DNA of 41,193 bases from positions 426-41,618 of the forward strand of contig NZ_VCHX02000089.1 of NCBI RefSeq assembly GCF_005768555.2, in the 5' to 3' direction. This stretch comes from Streptomyces sporangiiformans. GTDB lineage: Bacteria > Actinomycetota > Actinomycetes > Streptomycetales > Streptomycetaceae. Under the pieces are notes generated by a model. The model made no database searches, had not been told where the DNA came from, and saw only the letters and a list, made by a program, of their open reading frames with translations. A program made the position numbers and the translations under genes. Shown piece by piece: positions 19,226-26,799 of the stretch. Positions within the stretch are counted from its first letter, which is position 1. Each line of letters begins with the position of its first letter.

Positions 19226-20239
19226 ATGGTCACCCTCGCCGAGGTCGCCCAGCACGCCGGAGTCTCGGCGAGCACGGTGAGCTATGTCCTCAGCGGTAAG
19301 CGGTCCATCTCCGTGGGCACCCGGCAGCGGGTCGAGCGGAGCATCCAGGAGCTCGGGTACCACCCCAACGCGGGGGCCCGGGCGCTGGCAAGCAACCGGT
19401 CCAACATCATCGCGCTGATGGTCCCGCTCCGTACGGATATGTACGTACCCGTAATGATGGAGATCGCCATCGCCGTGGCCACCACCGCCCGCACACACGG
19501 CTACGACGTGCTGCTGCTCACCGGCGAGGAAGGGCCCGACGCCGTTCGCCGGGTCACGGGCAGCGGGCTCGCCGACGCGATGATCTTGATGGACGTCGAA
19601 CTCGACGACGAGCGGCTGCCGTTGCTGCGCGGCACGGACCAGCCCTCCGTACTGATCGGCCTGCCCGCCGACACCAGCGGTCTGACCTGTGTCGACCTCG
19701 ACTTCGGGGCGACGGGCGCCCTGTGCGTCGAGCATCTCGCCAGGTTCGGGCACCGCGACATCGCCGTCATCGGCGAGGCACCGGCGGTCTACGAACGGCA
19801 TACGGGCTTCGCCGAGCGCACCCTCGACGGCCTGCGTTCCCGCAGCCGGGAGCTCGGCCTGCGGATGCTGCACCGGCCCTGCGAGGGCGGGTACGACGCG
19901 ATGGCCGTGACCCTGGCCAGGATCTTCGACGAGCGCCCGAGCATCACGGGCTTCGTCGTGCAGAACGAGTCCGCAGTGGAGCCGCTGCTCGCCCTCCTGC
20001 GCCAGCAGGGCCGGGCCGTCCCCGAGGATGTGTCGGTCGTCGCGATCTGCCCGGACCAGGTCGCCACCCAGGCGTCCCTGCGGCTCACCTCCGTCGCCAT
20101 ACCCGCGCAGGAGATGGGCCGGCACGCGGTGGAACAGCTGGTCGCCAAGCTCGAGGGCCGCGGCTCGGACGATGTCGTCCTGATCGCACCCGAGTTGACG
20201 ATCCGGGCCAGCTCGGGACCGGCACCCGCCACGTCATAG
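19226..20239 (+). CDS. LacI-family transcriptional regulator, likely of plant-polysaccharide genes
   Basis: 337-residue LacI/GalR repressor. The N-terminal helix-turn-helix (MVTLAEVAQHAGVSASTVSYVLSG) is followed by the hinge helix region (NAGARALASNRSN), then a periplasmic-binding-protein-like sensor domain (about 62-330) that binds a sugar effector. ATG 19226 has GGAGAG 6-7 nt upstream. Its own promoter carries operators A and B; matching operators C and D at 38 kb control the importer and GH3 genes, and a GH31 gene follows 102 bp downstream. The simplest reading is a local repressor relieved by a xyloglucan- or pectin-derived oligosaccharide. The operator assignment is inferred from shared sequence and proximity, not shown. 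Confidence 0.93.
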   Translation: MVTLAEVAQHAGVSASTVSYVLSGKRSISVGTRQRVERSIQELGYHPNAGARALASNRSNIIALMVPLRTDMYVPVMMEIAIAVATTARTHGYDVLLLTGEEGPDAVRRVTGSGLADAMILMDVELDDERLPLLRGTDQPSVLIGLPADTSGLTCVDLDFGATGALCVEHLARFGHRDIAVIGEAPAVYERHTGFAERTLDGLRSRSRELGLRMLHRPCEGGYDAMAVTLARIFDERPSITGFVVQNESAVEPLLALLRQQGRAVPEDVSVVAICPDQVATQASLRLTSVAIPAQEMGRHAVEQLVAKLEGRGSDDVVLIAPELTIRASSGPAPATS

Positions 20240-20341
20240 CCGACGTCCCCCGCCCCATCGAACGCCGGCCCTCCCGGGCCGTAGCCCCTCGTCTTCACTC
20301 CTTCTCGGTTTCACTCCTTCAGGAGCACAGGAGCAGATCAC

Positions 20342-22393
20342 GTGAATCAGCCTGCCGAGACCCAGCCCCAGCAGGGGGCGGTCAGCCTGGCCCAGTCCTC
20401 CCCCACCGTCGGCACGTTCCGTGAGCGCGACGGTGCCCTGGAATGGAGCGGGCGCCAGGAGACCGTGCGCATCGAGCCGTGGGGCCCGGACGCGGTCCGG
20501 GTCCGGGCGCGGCTCGGCGGCCCGGTCGTCGAGGGCCTGCCGGGCGCGCTGCTCGACGAGGCTCCGGTCACCGAGGCCGCCGTGAAGATCGAGGACGGTC
20601 ATGGATTGCTGACCGTCGGCGCGCTCACCGTGGAGGTCAACGCCGAGGGCCTCATACGGTTCGTCCGCACCGACGACGGCTCCGAGCTCCTCACCGAGGA
20701 ACGTGCCCACTTCTGGTGGCCGGGCCCGCGCCTCTACACCCCCGTCGGCAACGGCTACCACCGCCTGGAGCAGCGCTTCGCCGCGTACGAGGGTGAGAAG
20801 CTGTACGGCCTCGGCCAGCACCAGCACGGGCTGCTCGACCAGAAGGGCGCCGTCCTCGACCTGGTGCAGCGCAACGCCGAGGTGACCATCCCGGTGCTCA
20901 CCTCCAGCCGCGGCTACACCCTGCTGTGGAACAGCCCGGCGATCGGCCGGGTGGAGCTGGCGGGCAACGGCACGCGCTGGGTGGCGGACTCGGCCCGGCA
21001 GATCGACTACTGGATCACCGCGGGCCACCCGGCCGACGCCCAGCGCCGCTACAGCGCCGTCACCGGCCGTACGCCGATGCTGCCCGAGTGGGCCGCGGGC
21101 TTCTGGCAGTGCAAGCTGCGCTACCGCACGCAGGACGAACTCCTCGCCGTGGCAAGGGAGTACAAGCGCCGCCGACTGCCGCTCGACGTCATCGTCTGCG
21201 ACTTCTTCCACTGGACGCATCTGGGTGAGTGGAAGTTCGACCCGGCGGAGTGGCCCGACCCTGCCGCGATGCAGCGGGAGCTGGCGGAGCTGGGCGTCAA
21301 GCTCGTCGTGTCCGTCTGGCCGTCCGTGTCCCCGCTCTCCGAGAACCACCAGCTCATGGAGCAGCGCGGCTACTTCATCGGCACGCAGTACGGCCCCATG
21401 GCGCACGCGGACTGGCCGGACAAGGAGGTCGCGTCGACGGTCCAGGTGGCCTTCTACGACGCGACGCATCCCGAGGCGCGCGAGTTCGTGTGGTCACGGG
21501 TGCGCGACAACTACCTCGAGCCGTACGGGATCAACGGCTTCTGGCTGGACGCCGGCGAGCCGGAGCTGAAGCCCGGCTTCCAGGAGAACCTGCGCTACTG
21601 GGCGGGGCCGGGCCTCGAGGTCGGGAACCTCTACCCCCGCGAGAACGCCCGCACCTTCTACGAGGGCCTGCTGGCCGCCGGCGAGACCGAGATCGTCACC
21701 CTCAACCGCTCGGCGTGGGCGGGCAGTCAGCGTTACGGCGCCGCCCTGTGGTCCGGCGACATCGGCACGGACTTCGCGTCCCTGCGCCGCCAGATCGCTG
21801 CGGGCCTCAACACCGCGCTGTCCGGCATCCCCTGGTGGAACACCGACATCGGCGGCTTCCACGGCGGCGACCCCGACGACCCGGCGTACCGCGAGGTCAT
21901 GGTCCGCTGGTTCCAGTTCGGCGCGTTCTCCCCGCTGATGCGCCTGCACGGCTTCCGCGAGCCGGGCATGCCGCTCGGCCCGGCCATGACCGGCGGCCCG
22001 AACGAGGTCTGGTCGTACGGCGAGGAGGCCGGCGCGATCCTGGAGAAGTACCTGCGGCTGCGCGAGCGTCTGAAGCCGTACGTCCTCGATGTGATGCGCG
22101 CGGCCCACGAGGAGGGGCTCCCGGTGATGCGACCGCTGTTCCTGGAGTTCCCGGAGGACCAGGCGGCCTGGTCGGTCGACGACGCGTACCTCTTCGGCCC
22201 CGATCTTCTGGTCGCGCCGGTCCTGACGGCGGGTGCGACGGCGCGGACCGCCTATCTCCCGGCGGGCGCGCGCTGGACCGACGCGTGGACCGGTGAGACG
22301 TACGAGGGGGGCGCGGCCGTGACCGTCGACGCCCCACTGGACCGTATTCCGCTGTTCCTGCGGGACGGGGCCGCCCTGCCGGTCGCCGAGTAG
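20342..22393 (+). CDS. GH31 glycoside hydrolase, alpha-xylosidase-like, intracellular
   Basis: 683 residues with no signal peptide, so probably cytosolic. It has an N-terminal beta-sandwich, then the catalytic barrel with DVIVCDFFHW, the retaining nucleophile D403 in GFWLDAGEPEL, and WSGDIGTDF, which carries the acid/base region; beta-sandwich domains follow. The WLDAGEPE form of the nucleophile motif resembles bacterial xyloglucan alpha-xylosidases more than maltases, but glucosidase or transglycosylase activity is possible. GTG 20342 has AGGAG 8 nt upstream. It lies 102 bp after lacI on the same strand, likely co-transcribed; the gap holds an 11-bp direct repeat (TTCACTCCTTC at 20294 and 20310) and no operator. 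Confidence 0.9.
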   Translation: MNQPAETQPQQGAVSLAQSSPTVGTFRERDGALEWSGRQETVRIEPWGPDAVRVRARLGGPVVEGLPGALLDEAPVTEAAVKIEDGHGLLTVGALTVEVNAEGLIRFVRTDDGSELLTEERAHFWWPGPRLYTPVGNGYHRLEQRFAAYEGEKLYGLGQHQHGLLDQKGAVLDLVQRNAEVTIPVLTSSRGYTLLWNSPAIGRVELAGNGTRWVADSARQIDYWITAGHPADAQRRYSAVTGRTPMLPEWAAGFWQCKLRYRTQDELLAVAREYKRRRLPLDVIVCDFFHWTHLGEWKFDPAEWPDPAAMQRELAELGVKLVVSVWPSVSPLSENHQLMEQRGYFIGTQYGPMAHADWPDKEVASTVQVAFYDATHPEAREFVWSRVRDNYLEPYGINGFWLDAGEPELKPGFQENLRYWAGPGLEVGNLYPRENARTFYEGLLAAGETEIVTLNRSAWAGSQRYGAALWSGDIGTDFASLRRQIAAGLNTALSGIPWWNTDIGGFHGGDPDDPAYREVMVRWFQFGAFSPLMRLHGFREPGMPLGPAMTGGPNEVWSYGEEAGAILEKYLRLRERLKPYVLDVMRAAHEEGLPVMRPLFLEFPEDQAAWSVDDAYLFGPDLLVAPVLTAGATARTAYLPAGARWTDAWTGETYEGGAAVTVDAPLDRIPLFLRDGAALPVAE

Positions 22394-22401
22394 CGGCGGC
22401 G

Positions 22402-22968
22402 TCACGGCAGTTGGGGAACGACCTCGGCCGCCAGCAGGTCCAGATGGCCGAGGTCGGACAGATCACGCAGGCGGACGTACACGCGGGTCGTGCCGAGGGC
22501 CGCGTACGCGCCGAGCTGCTCCGCGATCCGCGCGGGCGAGCCGTACAGCGGCTCCTCCGGCGGGAGGCGGGACTCCTCGTGCAGCACGGCGAGCCGGTCG
22601 GCGATCTCCGCCTCGGTGCGGCCGCAGGCGATCCCCAGGCCGACGGAGAGGACCAGCGGCGGCCGGTCCGCGACGCGAGCGCGGGCGGCGTTCGCCCGGG
22701 CGTACAGCCGCGCGCTCTGTTCGGGCGAGGTGAAGGGCAGGTTGAACTCGTCGGCGTAACGGGCGGCCAGAGCCGGGGTGCGGCGTGGCCCCCGCCCGCC
22801 CACGATCAGCGGGACGGTGGGCCGCTGGACGGGTTTCGGCAGGGCGGGCGAGTCGGTCAGGCGGTGGTGACGGCCCTCGTACGAGAAGCGCCTGCCCGGT
22901 GGGGTGGTCCACAGGCCGGTGAGGATCCGGAGCTGCTCCTCCATCCGGTCGAAGCGTTCGGCGGGCGC
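22402..22968 (-). pseudogene. LLM-class (luciferase-like) flavin oxidoreductase, N-terminal part missing
   Basis: The reading frame encodes the C-terminal 180-190 residues of a luciferase-like monooxygenase: AERFDRMEEQLRILTGLW, the VPLIVGGRGPRRTPALAARYADEFNLPF strand-loop, and the insertion-segment helix ending at VVPQLP. A full protein is about 300-350 residues, so roughly 120-150 N-terminal residues, including the start of the flavin-binding barrel, are absent. The family similarity stops near 22968, where sequence belonging to a divergently oriented permease begins. A short product could start at ATG 22944 but would lack half the barrel. It converges on the GH31 gene, 8 bp between stops. 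Confidence 0.8.
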
Positions 22969-22994
22969 CGGGGCGCGGTGTCCGCAAGCGGCTC

Positions 22995-23747
22995 GTGGCG
23001 GTCTGCTGGCCCGCGCTCGGGCTGTCGGCCGCCATCGGCGTCTGGGCCCTGGCAGTGGCCCTCTTCGACGTGCCTGAGATCATCGCGCAGTCCCCCGCGG
23101 ACGTGCTGGACGCCTTCCTCGGCGTGCCCGGCTATCTGCTCGGCGAGGCGCTGACCACGCTCATCGTCATCGTGGCGGGCTTCGCGCTGGCCGTGGCCGC
23201 CGGTCTGGTGATCGGCGTGGCGATCGCGGCCTCCCGGATCGTGGAGCTGATGTTCGCCCCGCTGCTGGTGGCGTTCAACGCGGTGCCCAAGGTGGCGCTG
23301 GCCCCGCTGCTGGTGGTGTGGATGGGCTTCGGCCAGCAGCCCAAGGTGGTCATGGCGCTGCTGGTCTGCTTCTTCCCGGTCGTCCTGTCGGTCGCTCAGG
23401 GCCTGACCTCGACCCCGGTGGAACTCGCCGAACTCGCCCGTTCGCTGCGCACGTCACGGACGCAGACGTTCCTGCGCTTCCGGTTCCCCGGCGCACTGCC
23501 GCAGATCTTCGTCGGGCTGAAGGTGGCCATGCCGCTGGCCGCCGTGGGCGCGGTGATCGGGGAGTTCAGCGCGGGGGACGAGGGGCTCGGCTTCGTCATC
23601 GTGCAGTCCGGCGCGAACTCGGACACGGCGCTGGCGTTCGCCGCCGTCGCGCTGCTGGGCGTGATGAGCGTGGCGTTGTTCTACGCGCTGGTCCTGGCGG
23701 AGCGGCTGCTGCTGCCGTGGGTGCGGGAAACGACGTCCCAGCGCTAG
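22995..23747 (+). CDS. ABC transporter permease (SsuC/ThiX type), 5' end probably lost
   Basis: About 250 residues with six hydrophobic segments. The BPD permease signature near the EAA loop reads ELARSLRTSRTQTFLRFRFPGALPQIFVGLK, typical of permeases for sulfonates, nitrate or thiamine precursors. The frame is open upstream of GTG 22995 (APGRGVRKRLVAV), where the N-terminal cytosolic residues would be, but there is no ribosome-binding sequence or promoter, because this region is abruptly joined to the truncated oxidoreductase. No matching ATPase or substrate-binding gene is near. It is probably an orphan, silent remnant. Confidence 0.75.
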   Translation: MAVCWPALGLSAAIGVWALAVALFDVPEIIAQSPADVLDAFLGVPGYLLGEALTTLIVIVAGFALAVAAGLVIGVAIAASRIVELMFAPLLVAFNAVPKVALAPLLVVWMGFGQQPKVVMALLVCFFPVVLSVAQGLTSTPVELAELARSLRTSRTQTFLRFRFPGALPQIFVGLKVAMPLAAVGAVIGEFSAGDEGLGFVIVQSGANSDTALAFAAVALLGVMSVALFYALVLAERLLLPWVRETTSQR

Positions 23748-23838
23748 CACGCACCGCGCCGGATCCCCACCGATGGGCCGGGTCTACGCTTTGTGCCGGT
23801 CGCGGGCAGCGGCCGCGCGCGAGCGGAGATGACACAGG

Positions 23839-25065
23839 ATGAGCAGCCGTACGGGAGCCCCTCGCAGAGACCCTCGCGGGGGACGGCCGGGCCGTCGGGG
23901 CGGGCCAATACACCGAACGCGTACGACGATACGCACCGCCGGCGCCCCCCTCGCCAGGCCAGGGGCAGCCGGTCGGGAGGGAGCGGGCATCCCCCGCGGT
24001 TTCCTCCCGGAACCCGCCCGGCACGTCGCCGTGTGGAGCGCGCTCACGCTCCTCGTCACCGGTGTCGTGTCCGTGGGCGTCTGGCTCTGCATCACCTTCC
24101 AGACCGCCGTGACACCGGTCCTGCTCGCGCTGCTCGGCACCGCGCTGCTCGGCCCGTTCTACCGGCGGCTGGTCGCGATGAAGTTCAACAAGTCCCTCGC
24201 CGCCGGACTGACCTGCGCCGCCGTGGTCCTGGTCATGGGCGGCGCCGCGTACACCGTGGTGTCCGCCCTGATCGACACCGGCGACCAGATCATCTCGTCA
24301 CTGCGGAACGCCGCGAAGTCGCTCGGCGACGAATTCGGCGTGGCGGGTACGTCGCTGGACGATCTCGCCAAGAACGCCAAGGACCTGCTGTCCAAGTTCG
24401 GCGGCACCGCCGCCACCGGGGTGATCAGCGGACTCAGTGTCGTCAGCGAGGTCATCGCCATGGCGATTCTGGCCATGCTGCTCATGTTCTTCTTCCTGCG
24501 CGACTCCGACAGGGCGATCGCCTCACTGCACTCGCTCGCGCCCCGCGGCTCCGGGGAGACCCTCGAAGTGATGGCCCGGCGTGCCTTCCAGGCGATCGAG
24601 GGCTTCATGCGCGGGACGACGGTCATCGCCTTCATCGACGCCGTCTGCATCACGGTCGGCCTGCTGATCCTCCAGGTGCCGGGCGCCGTGGGGCTGGGTG
24701 CGCTGGTGTTCGTCGGCGCGTACATCCCGTATCTGGGCGCCTTCCTCTCGGGCGCGGTCGCGATCCTGGTCGCCTTCGCGGACCGTGGCCTGGTGACGGC
24801 TCTGTGGGCCCTCGGGGTGGTCCTCGCGGTGCAGGTCCTCGAAGGGAACGTGCTCCAGCCAATGATCCACAGCCGGACGGTGCAGATGCACCCGGCGGCG
24901 ATCCTGCTGGCGCTCACGGCAGGCGCCTCGATCGCCGGGATCCTCGGCATGCTCCTCTCGGTGCCGCTCACCGCGGCGGTGTTCGGCGTGCTCTCAGAGC
25001 TCCGGGAGCGGTACGGGGAGGACACCGGCGCGACGGACGCCGTGAGCCCTTCGGCGGCTCGGTGA
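23839..25065 (+). CDS. AI-2E (TqsA/YdiK/PerM) family membrane transporter
   Basis: 408 residues. A disordered Arg/Gly-rich N-terminus (first 60 residues) precedes paired helices (WSALTLLVTGVVSVGVWLCI, TPVLLALLGTALLGPFY, LAAGLTCAAVVLVMGG). There follows a soluble amphipathic segment (about 150-190), then the conserved C-terminal helices with VGAYIPYLGAFLSG, EGNVLQPMIHSRTVQMHPA and GILGMLLSVPLTA. The latter are diagnostic of the AI-2E transporter family (PF01594). Family members export or exchange small molecules or ions; the substrate here is unknown. ATG 23839 has a GGAG about 10 nt upstream. It is monocistronic, with a strong terminator after it. Confidence 0.9.
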   Translation: MSSRTGAPRRDPRGGRPGRRGGPIHRTRTTIRTAGAPLARPGAAGREGAGIPRGFLPEPARHVAVWSALTLLVTGVVSVGVWLCITFQTAVTPVLLALLGTALLGPFYRRLVAMKFNKSLAAGLTCAAVVLVMGGAAYTVVSALIDTGDQIISSLRNAAKSLGDEFGVAGTSLDDLAKNAKDLLSKFGGTAATGVISGLSVVSEVIAMAILAMLLMFFFLRDSDRAIASLHSLAPRGSGETLEVMARRAFQAIEGFMRGTTVIAFIDAVCITVGLLILQVPGAVGLGALVFVGAYIPYLGAFLSGAVAILVAFADRGLVTALWALGVVLAVQVLEGNVLQPMIHSRTVQMHPAAILLALTAGASIAGILGMLLSVPLTAAVFGVLSELRERYGEDTGATDAVSPSAAR

Positions 25066-25092
25066 TCCGTCGCACGAGGCGCGTGTGACGCC

Positions 25093-25126
25093 ACGGTCCC
25101 GGTGCCCGCCGGGGCACCGGGACCGT
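25093..25126. terminator. Bidirectional terminator between AI-2E and GH43 genes
   Basis: A 15-bp perfect stem (ACGGTCCCGGTGCCC at 25093-25107, GGGCACCGGGACCGT at 25112-25126) with a GCCG tetraloop, followed by CGTTTCCC on the plus strand. The two genes converge here. Confidence 0.88.
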
Positions 25127-25149
25127 CGTTTCCCGCTCGCCGTGGTCGC

Positions 25150-26652
25150 TCAGGTGGTGGGCTTCAGCTGCCACTGCTGGCAGTTGTTGTTCAGCCAGCT
25201 CCACAGGCGTACGTCCGCGCCGTCGGCGGTACCGCAGTTGGCGACGTCGGCGACCTTGCCGCTGTTCTCGTTCACGATCCGCACATAGTCACCGGTGGCG
25301 GTGTGCACCAGGCGGAACTTCTGGCAGTTGTTGTTCAGCCAGGACCACTGCCGGATGTCCGTGCCGTCGGCCGTCGCGCAGTTCGTGGTGTCCATGGCCT
25401 TGCCGGTCGCGACGTTGACCAGTCGGCTGGTGTCGTTGCCCTGGTCCTCGATCCGCCACTTCTGGTTGGCGCGGCCGTTGCAGCTCCACTGGAGGATGTT
25501 CGTGCCGTCGGCGGCGCTGCCGCCCTCGACGTCCAGGCACTTGCCGCTGTTGCGGTTCACCAGCGTGTACGCCGTGGGCGTGGCCGCCGTCTCACCGTCC
25601 GGGCCGGGCAGGGTGGTGCCGAGCGCGACCGGGGTGCCGAAGTTGGGCGTACCGTCCGCGTTCCAGGTGAACTTCTGCGCCCGGGTGGTGCGGTTGTTGT
25701 CGCAGCCGTTCGTCGAGGTGTCGTTGCGGGCGTGGTAGACGATCCAGTTCTCGGTGCCGTCCGGCGAGGTGAAGAAGCCGTTGTGGCCGGGCCCGTAGAC
25801 ACCCGCCGCGTCGTTGCGCTGGAAGACGGGGGTGGACTTCTTCGTCCAGGACGACGCCTGCAGCGGATCGCTCCCGGTCAACTCCAGCTGGCCGAGCTTG
25901 TAGTCAGGGGTCCAGCAGCCACTGGCGGAGTAGACGAGGAACGTCTTGCCGCCCCGTTGCAGCGCCTCCGGACCCTCGTTCACCGTGCCGCCCTGCCGCT
26001 CCCAGCTCAGGGTGGGCTGGGAGATGGTGCGCAGTGTTCCACTGACTGTGTACGGGTTGCTCATCGGAGCGATGACGAGGTTCTGGGTGCCGTTGGTGGT
26101 GTTGGCGCTGCCCACCATGTACAGGCTGCTGCCCACCTCCAGCACGCTGGCGTCGATCAGCCAGGGGTCCGAGTCGGTGGGCTTCAGCTTGTTCTTGTAG
26201 TGGTACGGGCCCATGGGGTCCGAGCCCTCGCTCTCCAGCACGTGGGAGCGCTGGGTGCCGATGTAGTCGCTGACGCAGGCGCCACCGACGTAGTACAGGT
26301 ACCACTTGCCGTTGAAGAAGTGAATTTCCGGGGCCCAGAAGTTGCAGCCCCGCGAGGTGTTGGTGTCCTTCCACACCTGCACGCTGGGAGCGGTCGCGAG
26401 CCCGGCGAGGGTGGGCGACTTGCGCATGGTCAGCACGTCCGTCCAGGACGTGGTGATCATGTAGTAGTTGCCGTTGTAGAACTCCACCCAGGGGTCGGCG
26501 CCCTTCTGCGACTTGACCGGGTTGGTGTAGGGCCGCCCGTCGGCGGCCGAGGAGGGCTGGGTGGTGGCGCCCAGCAGCAGGGTGAGTACGGCGATGACCA
26601 TTGCCGTCCATCTGCTGCTGCGCACGCGGAATCCCGCACGGGTGCGGATCAC
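25150..26652 (-). CDS. Secreted GH43 arabinan-degrading enzyme with C-terminal CBM13
   Basis: 500 residues. A signal peptide (hydrophobic WTAMVIAVLTLLLGATT, cleavage near 37) precedes a five-bladed GH43 propeller. The catalytic triad is D53 (ADPWVEF), D167 (LIDASVL) and E226 (NEGPEAL). The architecture and N-terminus fit exo-1,5-alpha-L-arabinofuranosidases or arabinanases rather than beta-xylosidases. Residues from about 370 form a ricin-type beta-trefoil CBM13 with three repeats, each with a QW/LW motif (ILQWSCNGRANQKW, IRQWSWLNNNCQKF, VRLWSWLNNNCQQW). It would release arabinose from rhamnogalacturonan-I side chains outside the cell. The GTG start at 26652 has a modest GGGA; the upstream gap has two inverted repeats. 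Confidence 0.9.
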   Translation of the reverse strand: MIRTRAGFRVRSSRWTAMVIAVLTLLLGATTQPSSAADGRPYTNPVKSQKGADPWVEFYNGNYYMITTSWTDVLTMRKSPTLAGLATAPSVQVWKDTNTSRGCNFWAPEIHFFNGKWYLYYVGGACVSDYIGTQRSHVLESEGSDPMGPYHYKNKLKPTDSDPWLIDASVLEVGSSLYMVGSANTTNGTQNLVIAPMSNPYTVSGTLRTISQPTLSWERQGGTVNEGPEALQRGGKTFLVYSASGCWTPDYKLGQLELTGSDPLQASSWTKKSTPVFQRNDAAGVYGPGHNGFFTSPDGTENWIVYHARNDTSTNGCDNNRTTRAQKFTWNADGTPNFGTPVALGTTLPGPDGETAATPTAYTLVNRNSGKCLDVEGGSAADGTNILQWSCNGRANQKWRIEDQGNDTSRLVNVATGKAMDTTNCATADGTDIRQWSWLNNNCQKFRLVHTATGDYVRIVNENSGKVADVANCGTADGADVRLWSWLNNNCQQWQLKPTT

Positions 26653-26690
26653 TGTCGTCGTCCCTTCGTCAGTCGATCCGAAGGACCCCG

Positions 26691-26710
26691 TAGTTCGACA
26701 TTTCGAACTA
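26691..26710. promoter_or_regulatory. Operator-like palindrome in the GH43 promoter region
   Basis: TAGTTCGACATTTCGAACTA is an 8-4-8 perfect inverted repeat 38 bp upstream of the GH43 start. It lacks the central CG of the LacI-type sites seen elsewhere in the window, so it probably binds a different regulator. Confidence 0.55.
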
Positions 26711-26780
26711 GGTTCGGAACTTCGGGCAGAAGCTTGGGGTGGTGATCGGCCGTCGTCAACACTTGCGTCACAGCCGCCCC

Positions 26781-26795
26781 AAACAGTTGCTGTTT
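26781..26795. repeat. Inverted repeat AAACAGTTGCTGTTT downstream of the PL11 gene
   Basis: A perfect 6-3-6 inverted repeat 4 bp past the PL11 stop and about 130 bp upstream of the GH43 start. A second imperfect hairpin (CTAC...GTAG around 26800-26820) overlaps the PL11 stop codon. Together they may end PL11 transcription, or serve as a distal regulatory site for GH43. Confidence 0.4.
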
Positions 26796-26799
26796 CGTA

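Noticed and set aside
22949..22962. TCGAAGCGTTCGG, near match to the LacI operator
   Set aside because: It encodes the conserved AERFDR segment of the LLM protein, the match is imperfect, and no promoter adjoins it.
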